Below, in pieces: positions 24,737-32,393 of a stretch of 64,000 nt of DNA. Each line of letters begins with the position of its first letter. Positions within the stretch are counted from its first letter, which is position 1. The notes under the pieces were generated by a model, which was not told where the DNA came from, did not search any database, and was given only the letters and a program-made list of their open reading frames with translations. Origin of the DNA: Pseudogemmobacter faecipullorum (GTDB lineage Bacteria > Pseudomonadota > Alphaproteobacteria > Rhodobacterales > Rhodobacteraceae); NCBI RefSeq assembly GCF_020539525.1, contig NZ_JACDXX010000016.1, positions 1-64,000 on the forward strand. The letters run 5' to 3'. The position numbers were made by a program, and so were the translations under genes.

Positions 24737-26014
24737 TCAGCGGCGGATCACCGTGACCCGGCGTCGCTTGGCGCCGGTTTCAACCGGCAGGCCCCGGCGG
24801 ATTTTCAGCTCGGGCAGGATGCAGCTGTGCTGCTGCGCCAGGGTTTCGAATTTGCTGCGCAGGGCCGGAAAGGCGATTTCGGGCAGGGAAGTGTCGAGCC
24901 AGACCGTCAGCAGCTCCTCCTCGGCAATAACCCGGTAATCGCGGACCGGCACCGGCAGGGTCGCAACCATCTGGCGGAGCAGATCCGAGGCGATCAGTCG
25001 CTGTTTTCCGTCATGACCCTGCCACCACAGGATATCATCCGCCCGTCCCTCGATCCGCGCAATGCGCTGGCTGGCGCAGCCGCAGGGGCATGGCTCGGGA
25101 TCGGGAAACAGCACATCATCGAGACGATAGCGCAGGATCGGCAGGCTGCTGCGGGTAAAATCGGTGACGATCGGGCAGAAGGCCCCGGTTTCGCTGTCGA
25201 GCACATCGCGGCCAAATTTCACGAAGCGCTCATTGAGATGCAGGTTTCCGGCGCGGCAGCTATAGGCAAGCAATCCCTCGGTCGCCTGGTAGACCTGATC
25301 GGGCTTGCGGCCAAAAATAGTCTCTATACAGGCTGAATCTTCGGGTGAAAGCACCTCTGCGACCGAGATCAGACGTTTCGGAGCAATCCCGATCTGGTTG
25401 CGCTGCTGTGCCCGGGCGATCTGCGCCAGCATGGTGGCGGGGGCGACCAGAATGCTGGGCTGCAGCTTCTGCAACCCGACCATATTGTCGGAGAACGGGT
25501 TCAGAAGATCGAAAAAGTGAAACTTCAGCAGCGGATTGGCCACCCGGCGATAGAGCGCATTATCGGCGCGCATAAAAAAGCCAACCCGCTGGCGCTGCAG
25601 CAGCGGGAAGGGCCAGAACCGGCCGCAGATCACCGCGGCCCAGAGCGCCCGCTCATGGCGGCTGGTCAGAAACAGCCCGCGCTGCCCCGAGGTGCCGGTC
25701 GACAGGCCAACCGCGATCTCACCCATCATCGGCTCAAAATTCCGGGTTTCTTCCGACTTCAGGGCCAGCGCCATCGCAGCATCGCGGTCGATGCCGCAGG
25801 TATTGATCTCGCTGAAATGCGCCATCAGCAGGGCCTTGGTCATGATCGGCCAGTCTGCCATCCGGCTTTCGGCATATCGGGCATAGAAAGGCGACAGCGG
25901 CATGATCTTCTGCCGCAGCCGCGCCATCCCATGCGCCTGCCATGCCTGAATCGCCTCACGCGAGCTGAAGCCTCGCCCATAGCGCGTGATACGAAACGCC
26001 GAAAAGGGGGTCAC
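24737..26014 (-). CDS. Putative adenylate-forming enzyme (PaaK/F390-synthetase-like)
   Basis: The 425-residue protein belongs to the phenylacetate-CoA ligase/CapK/F390-synthetase-related group of AMP-forming enzymes. These activate a carboxylate (or phosphate) with ATP. Visible motifs are the nucleotide loop GLSTGTSGQRG, YQATEGLLAY, LRYRLDDVLF and, near residue 325, CPCGCAS followed by RIEGRADD, the usual Cys-rich region and hinge. The GTG start at 26014 is favoured by GGAGG seven bases upstream and overlaps the previous stop (GTGA). As last gene of the KAS III operon it probably activates the hydroxy- or keto-acid made by the preceding enzymes. Confidence 0.8.
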   Translation of the reverse strand: MTPFSAFRITRYGRGFSSREAIQAWQAHGMARLRQKIMPLSPFYARYAESRMADWPIMTKALLMAHFSEINTCGIDRDAAMALALKSEETRNFEPMMGEIAVGLSTGTSGQRGLFLTSRHERALWAAVICGRFWPFPLLQRQRVGFFMRADNALYRRVANPLLKFHFFDLLNPFSDNMVGLQKLQPSILVAPATMLAQIARAQQRNQIGIAPKRLISVAEVLSPEDSACIETIFGRKPDQVYQATEGLLAYSCRAGNLHLNERFVKFGRDVLDSETGAFCPIVTDFTRSSLPILRYRLDDVLFPDPEPCPCGCASQRIARIEGRADDILWWQGHDGKQRLIASDLLRQMVATLPVPVRDYRVIAEEELLTVWLDTSLPEIAFPALRSKFETLAQQHSCILPELKIRRGLPVETGAKRRRVTVIRR

Positions 26015-26814
26015 GAAAATGCCTCCGGGCAATGCGATGGCCAGAGGCCGATATCGGGCCTGCCGCGCGAAAGGGCGCAGAGCGAGCGGAAGGTCCGGCT
26101 GTAGTCCCCGGGCACACCAAGGCGACGGATGATGGCATCGGGTGGCGGAACCTGGTCTCTGAGCGCCGCCCGGCTCCAGGCCGCGTCGGAGATCAGAAAC
26201 TGTGGCCCGGTCGTGGTTTGTGGCAGCAGCAGTCCGAACTGTCCTGCGCCATGGCCGGGCAGCGGCAGGGCAAGCAGGCTGCCATCGCCCGCCAGATCAT
26301 AGCAAGGCCCGCTCAGCCAGTCTGAGAGCGGCGAAGGAATGGTGGGGTAATCCTCGATAAACCGCGGCTTCAGGCTCAGCAGCCTGCGCCGCACCAGCTC
26401 GGGGCAGCCGGCTTTCAGCGTGGCCAGGCGCCCGCCCTGCTGCAGCGCGTTCCAGGCCTCGCGCGATGTCAGCACCGGCGGCAATCTGGCCAGGTCGAAC
26501 AGGCCGCAGACATGATCGGCATGCAGATGGGACAGCAGCACCAGATCGGGCCAGGCCTGCAGCCGCGACAGCTGACGCTCGAGGCTTTCTGCGGGCAGCA
26601 GCCGGGTGGGGGTGGTCCAGCGATAGAACCGCTCGGGCAGGCTTTGCGTCGCAGTAAAAAACGCTGCGCCATAGCCAGTGTCAAACAGCAAACTGCCCAG
26701 TGCGGTGCGGCGGATCAGGGCCGCTCCGGCAGGAAAGCGAATGGGGCGCAGGCCAGCGTCACGCCGCGCCGCAAAGGCGGGTGCCTTGCAATGGCCGATC
26801 TGCAAAGCTGTCAT
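26011..26814 (-). CDS. MBL-fold metallo-hydrolase (lactonase-like)
   Basis: The 267-residue protein has the metallo-beta-lactamase signature HLHADH near residue 98. A further His in PLPGHGAGQFG and an Asp in ISDAAW complete a two-metal site as in AHL lactonases and glyoxalase II-type hydrolases. It could hydrolyse a thioester, ester or lactone. The ATG at 26814 follows the stop of the reductase gene with one base between; a GTG at 26832 is the alternative. It has no export signal, so it acts in the cytoplasm. It is third in the four-gene operon. Confidence 0.8.
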   Translation of the reverse strand: MTALQIGHCKAPAFAARRDAGLRPIRFPAGAALIRRTALGSLLFDTGYGAAFFTATQSLPERFYRWTTPTRLLPAESLERQLSRLQAWPDLVLLSHLHADHVCGLFDLARLPPVLTSREAWNALQQGGRLATLKAGCPELVRRRLLSLKPRFIEDYPTIPSPLSDWLSGPCYDLAGDGSLLALPLPGHGAGQFGLLLPQTTTGPQFLISDAAWSRAALRDQVPPPDAIIRRLGVPGDYSRTFRSLCALSRGRPDIGLWPSHCPEAFS

Positions 26815-26815
26815 T

Positions 26816-27793
26816 TCAGGCAGTATAGTCACGAATCCCCTCTCTCAGGCCGACCTGTGGCCTGTAGCCTAACTGCTCACGCGCTGCAGTGAGATTCAGG
26901 GTCATGCTGCGCCCAAGCGCTATCACCGCCTGGCGGGTGAGCAGCGGCTCCTGATCGGGCCTGAACAGGCGATGGCAGGTCTCAAGCGCATGGCCAAGCG
27001 TCAGAGCAAGGCGATAGGGAATGGGAATGCGCTTGGGCGACAGGCCGAAATGCGCGCAGATCTGATCGAGCAGATCGACAAATCGCCAGGGCTCTCCCGA
27101 AGAAATATTGAAAACCTGGCCACCCGCTGGCCCGGCCTGCTGCGCGGCGAGGATCATGGCGCGGGCTGCATCCGAGACATGAGTCAGATCGATCAGGGCC
27201 TGGCCAGCATCAATCAGCGGCACCTTGCCACGCTGCAGGGCCTGCAGCAGCCTTGGCATCAGCGCCCGGTCGCCGTGGCCATAGATCGCGCGCGGCCGCA
27301 ACGCAACGCAGCGCATCGCGCCAGGCATATCGGCCTGCCTTACCATCGCCTCAGATACGGCTTTTGTGCGTGAATAGTGACTGAACTGGCGTAGGGGCAG
27401 GGGGGCGCTTTCCGTCAGGTTCAGCCTGTGGCTGCCATCGGAGCAGATGCTGGGGGAAGAGGCAAAGATAAACCGGCTGACCCCGGCCTCGCGTGCGGCA
27501 GCCAGTAAACGGGCGGTGGCCTCAACATTCAGCGCCTGAAACGCTGCGGCGGGGCCCCAGGCCGAGGAAAGCGCGGCACAGTGATAAATTGTGTCGATCC
27601 CGGCGAGATGCGGGCGCAGCGCAGCCGGGCTGGTGAGATCGAGGGTCAGAAACCTGGCCCCCTCTGCTGACAGGCGCTGGCCGATCCTGGCATCGCGCCC
27701 CTGGGCCAGCACGGATTGCCCCGCCGCCAGCAGCTGACGGGTGATTTCTGCGCCGAGGCAGCCTGTGGCGCCGGTGACAAGGATCTGACCCAT
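26816..27793 (-). CDS. NAD(P)-dependent epimerase/3beta-HSD-like reductase
   Basis: The 325-residue extended short-chain dehydrogenase starts with the nucleotide-binding motif ILVTGATGCLGAEI and has the catalytic YSRTK (Tyr-x-x-x-Lys) near residue 140. Its overall form (FASSPSICSDG, a C-terminal substrate domain) is that of 3beta-hydroxysteroid dehydrogenase/OleD-type reductases rather than sugar epimerases. It probably reduces a beta-keto acid or ester. The ATG shares its A with the TGA of the KAS III gene, a sign of tight translational coupling. Confidence 0.82.
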   Translation of the reverse strand: MGQILVTGATGCLGAEITRQLLAAGQSVLAQGRDARIGQRLSAEGARFLTLDLTSPAALRPHLAGIDTIYHCAALSSAWGPAAAFQALNVEATARLLAAAREAGVSRFIFASSPSICSDGSHRLNLTESAPLPLRQFSHYSRTKAVSEAMVRQADMPGAMRCVALRPRAIYGHGDRALMPRLLQALQRGKVPLIDAGQALIDLTHVSDAARAMILAAQQAGPAGGQVFNISSGEPWRFVDLLDQICAHFGLSPKRIPIPYRLALTLGHALETCHRLFRPDQEPLLTRQAVIALGRSMTLNLTAAREQLGYRPQVGLREGIRDYTA

Positions 27794-28821
27794 CAGTAAC
27801 GCAGCACCATGCCGCCGAGCGAAATGCCCGCTGATGTGCCGAGCAAAAGCACAAGCTCGCCACGTTGCAGCCGGTCAGTGATGATCGCTTCATGCAGGGC
27901 CGAGGGGATCGAGCTGGCGATCTGATTGCCGCTGTCGGCGAAGATGCGGATGACCTTTTCCCCGGGCAAACCCAGCCGCGCAAGTCCATGTTCTAGCGCG
28001 GGTGCACTGGCCTGATGTGGCACTATGCAGGCTAAATCACCCAGTTTTACCCCGGCCTGGTCCAGCAGCTTTCTGAGAAAGCCGGGCAGATAGCGCGAGC
28101 TGTGGCGCAGGGCGGCGCGGCCGTCCATCTGAAACACCGCGCCCTGGTGCAGCCGTGCCGGATCGCTTTGCAGGGTGATCCTGGTGCCCCCAGCTTCCAG
28201 CCTGCAGGCTGCGCTGGCGATGCTATAGGTCTCCATCCGGCTGGCCAGCACCCCCTGACCAGGGGGCGGATCGGGATCCGCGCCCAGAACCACGGCAGCG
28301 GCGCCGTCGCCAAAGATCGCGGCACAATCCGGCTGGCTCCAGTTAAGCCCGGCCGAGGCGATATCGGCTGAAAATACCAGCACTTTTCTGGCCTGACCTG
28401 CGGCGATTTTCAGCGCCGCCAGCTCGAGCGCCTGGACAAAGCTGAGGCAGGTCGCATTCACATCATAAGCGGGGATGCCGGAGGTACAGAGGTTCAGGCG
28501 GCGCTGGACCAGGGTGGCGGTTGAGGGGATCGGCTGCTCCATCACCCCGCAGGCCCCAAGGATCAGATCCAGCGCACTGGCCTCGAGGCCGGCGGCAGCA
28601 AGTGCTGCCTCAGCCGCCGCCGCTGCCATCATCGAACTGGTTTCGTCAGCTGCGGCGACGGCGCGGCTTTCCAGCCCGTAGCGTGCGGCTGTCGTCCCCT
28701 CAGCCCAGCCAAGATTGCGGTCGACTTCGGCCGAAGTCAGGCGGCGTCGCGGCATATAGCGCCCGGTTCCAAGGATTCGCAGCGCTGGTGCTCTGGAAAA
28801 ATCTGTCATCTCTGAACCCAT
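27793..28821 (-). CDS. 3-oxoacyl-ACP synthase III-like condensing enzyme
   Basis: The 342-residue thiolase-fold enzyme resembles FabH/OleA. It has the active-site Cys in DVNATCLSFVQAL (about residue 112), His in VPHQAS, and the Asn region DSGNQIASS, completing a Cys-His-Asn triad. Such enzymes condense an acyl-CoA or acyl-ACP with a second acyl unit. It is first in the operon. Starts at 28821 (MGSEMTDF) or 28809 (MTDF) are both possible; a longer frame would run into the palindromic operator at 28830-28850, so it is not used. It is not near fatty-acid genes, which argues for a specialised role. Confidence 0.85.
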   Translation of the reverse strand: MGSEMTDFSRAPALRILGTGRYMPRRRLTSAEVDRNLGWAEGTTAARYGLESRAVAAADETSSMMAAAAAEAALAAAGLEASALDLILGACGVMEQPIPSTATLVQRRLNLCTSGIPAYDVNATCLSFVQALELAALKIAAGQARKVLVFSADIASAGLNWSQPDCAAIFGDGAAAVVLGADPDPPPGQGVLASRMETYSIASAACRLEAGGTRITLQSDPARLHQGAVFQMDGRAALRHSSRYLPGFLRKLLDQAGVKLGDLACIVPHQASAPALEHGLARLGLPGEKVIRIFADSGNQIASSIPSALHEAIITDRLQRGELVLLLGTSAGISLGGMVLRY

Positions 28822-28829
28822 GCTGCATC

Positions 28830-28850
28830 TTAATGAACGCCGTTCATTAA
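28830..28850. promoter_or_regulatory. Perfect 21-bp palindrome, probable TetR operator 1
   Basis: TTAATGAACG (28830-28839) and CGTTCATTAA (28841-28850) are exact reverse complements around one C. The element lies in the 100-base gap between the divergent KAS III and TetR genes, right before the KAS III start. A near-copy lies 34 bases further on. This is the classic layout of a TetR repressor that controls itself and its divergent target. Confidence 0.85.
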
Positions 28851-28884
28851 CCATTGACCGAAGCCGCTATCTCGGTCAAGAATA

Positions 28885-28905
28885 TTTTTGAACGCCGTTA
28901 AATAA
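28885..28905. promoter_or_regulatory. Probable TetR operator 2
   Basis: This 21-bp segment shares the core TGAACGCCGTT and matches 17 of 21 positions of the perfect palindrome at 28830-28850. It lies just before the TetR start codon. Centres of the two sites are 55 bases apart, about five helical turns, so both can be bound on the same face. Confidence 0.75.
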
Positions 28906-28921
28906 CTATGGTGAGCCCCGC

Positions 28922-29521
28922 ATGAGCCGACCCCAACGTGTGCCCCGGGCGCAGCTGCGTGAAGAGATCCTGCGGGCGGCAGGGCAGATTCTCAGCCGTG
29001 AGGGGGCTGAGGGGCTGACCGCTCGGGCCGTTGCGCGGGAGGTCGGCTATACGGCGGCCTCGATCTATAACGTCTTCGGTTCGATGTCGGACCTGCTGAT
29101 GGAGCTGAACCGCGACACGCTGCTGCGGCTTGAAGAGCTGTTTGCACAATTGCCCGATGCCGCAGATCCGGCGGAAAAACTGCACCATCTGACCGCGGCC
29201 TATATCGCTTTCATGCAACAAAATCCGGCGCTCTGGCAGGCGATTTTCGGTGGGCTGCGTCAGCGCGAGCAGTTTCCGGACTGGTATGTCGCGGCGATTG
29301 CCGGGCTGAAGCAGAAGCTGGCCGGTCTGCTCGGGCAATATGCGCCCGGGCTGAGCGCGGAGCGGGCGGATCATCTGGCCGAGCAGCTTTACGTTGCAGT
29401 GCATGGCGCGGTGGCGCTGGATCTGGAACGCCGCCTCGATCTGCTGACCCGGCAGAGCGCCGTCTCGGTTGCGGCGGCAGTGCTGGATATGATCCTGCTC
29501 AGCCTGCGATCTGCTTCGTGA
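28922..29521 (+). CDS. TetR-family repressor (WHG-type C-terminal domain)
   Basis: The 199-residue regulator has a TetR helix-turn-helix at residues about 9-55 (GLTARAVAREVGYTAASIYN). Its C-terminal ligand domain (AAYIAFMQQNPALWQAIFGG) resembles the WHG-type TetR domain. It is divergent from the KAS III operon with two operator-like palindromes between, so it very likely represses that operon and itself. The ligand may be the product or an acyl intermediate. Its stop overlaps the GTG of the sulfotransferase. Confidence 0.9.
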   Translation: MSRPQRVPRAQLREEILRAAGQILSREGAEGLTARAVAREVGYTAASIYNVFGSMSDLLMELNRDTLLRLEELFAQLPDAADPAEKLHHLTAAYIAFMQQNPALWQAIFGGLRQREQFPDWYVAAIAGLKQKLAGLLGQYAPGLSAERADHLAEQLYVAVHGAVALDLERRLDLLTRQSAVSVAAAVLDMILLSLRSAS

Positions 29522-30567
29522 AGCCCGCCTTTATCCTCGGCTCGGGGCGCTGCGGCTCGACCCTTGTTTCACAGATCCTGCGGTTGCATCCGGAGGTGCT
29601 GAGCCTGTCGGAAGTGTTTTCAACTGCCGGGGCCAGGGCCTTTTCACCGCGGCCACTCAGCGGGGCGGCCTTCTGGCGCGTGATCGGCCAGGCGGACCGG
29701 CTCGGTGCGGCGCTTGGCAATCCGCAGCGAGCCCCGCGTGAGTTTCTCTACGGCAGTCAGCAGGGCAACAGATATGACCCCTTCGCCTGCCCGCCGCTGT
29801 TGCAGGTGGCACTGCCGCATCTGACCGACAGGCCGGATGCTTTGTTTGAAACTTTACGAAAACAGGCTCTGACATGGCCAGTTCAGAGCATTCAGGCGCA
29901 TTATCTGGCGTTATTTGCGGCATTGAAGCAAGGCGCGGGGCAGGAGGTGCCGGTGGAGCGCTCGGGTGGCTCGCTGGTTGCGGCCAGAACCCTGCGCCGG
30001 CTGTTCCCGGACGCGCGCTTTGTGCTGCTGCATCGCAGCGGCGCCGAGACGGTTCTGTCGATGTGCGATTACCCGGCGGCGCGCCTGGCGCTGTACAGCT
30101 GGCAGCATTTCCGCCGTATCGGGCTCGATTTTCTGGCGCCAGACCATCATTATGGCCGGGGAGGGATCTGGCCGGTTCTGCAGCGTTTCAGCTGGCTGCT
30201 TCCGGTTCAAAGGATTCTCGATACCGCGCCCGATCCTGTCGGGATGGCGCGGTTCTGGTCAGAGATGATGCAGCGTGGCTGCGCTGCTTTGCAGGATCTG
30301 CCGGGGCCACAGCTTATGGTGCTGGAATATGAAGAGCTGGTGGCGCATCCGGCGGAAAACCTGGCGCGGCTGGGGTATTTTCTGACGGGCGGCGCGCCAG
30401 AGCCCTGGCTCAGCGCTGCCTCGGCCCTGCCGGAGCAGCGCCCCTCCCGCTCAGCCCGGCTGGAGCCGAAGGATCGCGCGGCCCTTGTCGCGGCCTGTGA
30501 ACCGGGAGAGCAGGCCTTCGCCAGGCTGCGCGCAGCCCGCCAGGCCGGGTTGGATTTTAATGTTTAA
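29518..30567 (+). CDS. PAPS-dependent sulfotransferase family protein
   Basis: The 349-residue protein starts with the 5'-phosphosulfate-binding loop FILGSGRCGSTLVSQIL and has the 3'-phosphate-binding motif FVLLHRSGAETVLSM with its Arg and Ser near residue 168. It therefore belongs to the sulfotransferase superfamily, transferring sulfate from PAPS to a hydroxyl or amine. It begins with a GTG that overlaps the TetR stop (GTGA), so it is co-translated with the regulator of the neighbouring biosynthetic operon. Sulfation of that operon's product is a reasonable inference. Some bacterial members act on lipids or glycans. Confidence 0.82.
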   Translation: MKPAFILGSGRCGSTLVSQILRLHPEVLSLSEVFSTAGARAFSPRPLSGAAFWRVIGQADRLGAALGNPQRAPREFLYGSQQGNRYDPFACPPLLQVALPHLTDRPDALFETLRKQALTWPVQSIQAHYLALFAALKQGAGQEVPVERSGGSLVAARTLRRLFPDARFVLLHRSGAETVLSMCDYPAARLALYSWQHFRRIGLDFLAPDHHYGRGGIWPVLQRFSWLLPVQRILDTAPDPVGMARFWSEMMQRGCAALQDLPGPQLMVLEYEELVAHPAENLARLGYFLTGGAPEPWLSAASALPEQRPSRSARLEPKDRAALVAACEPGEQAFARLRAARQAGLDFNV

Positions 30568-30676
30568 AACCCTGTTCAGCCAGGATCTGTCACCAGGATC
30601 CTAACCATTCTGTGGCAAGCTGGTATCCACAGCTGCGGGTGGGGGCCCGTCACGGCACGGCTGCCGTATCTGTGGG

Positions 30677-31147
30677 GTGGTGCTGGTGAGGCAGGGTTCA
30701 GCGTGCCGCCAGGCATGGCTTTGGGTGCTGATATCTGTGCTGGCCATGCCTGGCCGCATATTGGCCGCGGGAGAGGGCAGTCGTGCTGTTCTGGTCATAA
30801 GCGACGATACTGGCGGCCTGCTGGCGGAACGCAGCCGGGCGGTGCAAGAGCTGCGGCTGGCAGGGGTAAGGGTTGAATTGCGCGGTCGCTGTTATTCGGC
30901 CTGCACCCTGTATCTGGGGCTTGAGACTGTCTGCGTCAGTCGCAGGGCGCGGCTCGGCTTTCATGGGCCGAGCTCATATGGCCGGCCGCTGGCCCGGCCC
31001 GAGTTTGAGCGCTGGTCGCGGCTGATGGCTGGATATTACCGTGAGCCTCTGCGCAGCTGGTATCTGCAGGCGGCGCGCTATGAGATTGCCGGCTATCTGA
31101 CCCTTTCGGGGGCAGAGCTGATCCGTCTGGGCTATGCCGAATGCTGA
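30677..31147 (+). CDS. Small exported protein with a ClpP/crotonase-like motif, function unknown
   Basis: The frame encodes up to 156 residues. The first 30 or so are hydrophobic and end in ALPG-like small residues (VLISVLAMPGRILAAG), consistent with a signal peptide. The mature part has LRGRCYSACTLYLGL and ARLGFHGPS, a pattern seen in periplasmic proteins distantly related to ClpP (COG3904-like), where the Ser-Ala-Cys segment sits at the nucleophile turn. Several GTG codons at the 5' end make the exact start unclear. It stands alone between the sulfotransferase and a minus-strand flavin reductase. Confidence 0.6.
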   Translation: MVLVRQGSACRQAWLWVLISVLAMPGRILAAGEGSRAVLVISDDTGGLLAERSRAVQELRLAGVRVELRGRCYSACTLYLGLETVCVSRRARLGFHGPSSYGRPLARPEFERWSRLMAGYYREPLRSWYLQAARYEIAGYLTLSGAELIRLGYAEC

Positions 31148-31178
31148 GCCTGGGCCTCCGGCCTGTGCCCTTGGCAGC

Positions 31179-31691
31179 TCAGCTGCCGGGGAAGTTTACC
31201 GCCCGGCGATAGCCGCGCCCGCCATAGAGCAGGGCTTCGGGATCTTTTGACAAAGTGACCGAGGTGACGTGTCCCACAAAAATATGGTGGGTCTCCCAGT
31301 AGAGGGCGGTGGCCAGGCGGCATTCAAAAACCGCCGTTGCCCCGCTGATCATCGGCTGGCCCAGGCTGCCGGTCTCCCAGCTGGCGCGGTCAAACCGTTC
31401 GTCATGATTGGCCAGCCCGGCGCGACCGGCGAAAAGATTGGCGACATCCTGCTGGCCCTCATGCAGAAGATTGGCGCAGAAAGCCCGGTTCTTCAGGATG
31501 GCGGCTGCGGTCGAGCTGCGGTGATGGATACAGGCCAGCAGCGAGGGATGCTCACCATCCGCCGAAACCGAGGTCAGCGAGCTGATCGTCACGCCAAAAC
31601 GCCCGGCCTCACCATCGGTCGTGGCCACGGCGACAAAAGTCGCGGCGCGGCTCATCCCCTCGATGAAGCAATCGCGCAGTTCATGATCCAT
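31179..31691 (-). CDS. Flavin reductase-like domain protein (HpaC/RutF type)
   Basis: The 170-residue protein matches the flavin reductase-like FMN-binding fold. Its start FIEGMSRAATFVAVATTDGE and the segment VTISSLTSVSADGEHPSLLACIHHRSSTA are typical of short-chain reductases that supply reduced FMN to two-component monooxygenases. It lies 20 bases downstream of a second flavin-reductase-like gene on the same strand. No oxygenase gene is nearby, so its partner is unknown. Confidence 0.82.
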   Translation of the reverse strand: MDHELRDCFIEGMSRAATFVAVATTDGEAGRFGVTISSLTSVSADGEHPSLLACIHHRSSTAAAILKNRAFCANLLHEGQQDVANLFAGRAGLANHDERFDRASWETGSLGQPMISGATAVFECRLATALYWETHHIFVGHVTSVTLSKDPEALLYGGRGYRRAVNFPGS

Positions 31692-31711
31692 GTTTCACCC
31701 CTGTACCCACA

Positions 31712-32389
31712 TCACCCCTGCTCTGCCCCTCCCTTCGCATGATTTTGCGGCTGAGACGAGGGGGCAGCCGCAGGGTGGTTCTGCCAGCGCGGCCGTTCGC
31801 GCTGCAGTCTTTCGCCGGGCCGCAGATATTCAGGGCCGAAGGAGCGGGCAATCAGATCGAGCGCCGGGGCATCGATATGGCCGCGCGCCGCATCGAGCAC
31901 GACGCTATCCGCAATATGCATCGCCAGAATGGTGGCGATCAGCGCATATTGCCCGGGGCCGGTCTCAACCGCATGGGCCAGACGGCATTCAAAAGCCACC
32001 GGGCTTGCCGCGATGCGGGGCGGCGCGATCCGGGTCGAGGGCGCAGGGCTCAGCCCGGCCAGTTCCAGCTCATTCACCCCGTCCGGCGCATCAATGGCGG
32101 TCAGGTTCATCGCATCAAGCAGCGCAGCGGGAACCAGATTCACCACGAAATCGCGGGTCGCGAGGATATTGCGGGCGCTGTGTTTCAGTGTGCCATCGGC
32201 TTTGCCGGTCAGGCCGAGGACAAGGGTCGGGGGCGCATCGCCGAGCAGATTGAAAAAGCTGAAAGGCGCGGCATTGATCTCCCCTGCCTCACTCTGGCTG
32301 ACCACCCAGGCGATGGGTCTTGGCGTGACGCAGGCGGTCATCAGCTTATAGGCAATGCCCTCACCAAGGGCGGAAAAATCGAAATACAT
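31712..32389 (-). CDS. Flavin reductase family protein (flavoredoxin-like)
   Basis: The 225-residue protein belongs to the longer, flavoredoxin-like branch: YKLMTACVTPRPIAWVVSQS, INAAPFSFFNLLGDAPPTLV and FECRLAHAVETGPG are typical. It probably binds FMN and reduces flavin or a related substrate. The ATG at 32389 is four bases after the HPP-CBS stop, so the three genes from 33530 down to 31179 form one operon. The C-terminal 25 residues are Pro/Gln/Ala-rich and likely disordered. Confidence 0.82.
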   Translation of the reverse strand: MYFDFSALGEGIAYKLMTACVTPRPIAWVVSQSEAGEINAAPFSFFNLLGDAPPTLVLGLTGKADGTLKHSARNILATRDFVVNLVPAALLDAMNLTAIDAPDGVNELELAGLSPAPSTRIAPPRIAASPVAFECRLAHAVETGPGQYALIATILAMHIADSVVLDAARGHIDAPALDLIARSFGPEYLRPGERLQRERPRWQNHPAAAPSSQPQNHAKGGAEQG

Positions 32390-32393
32390 TGCT

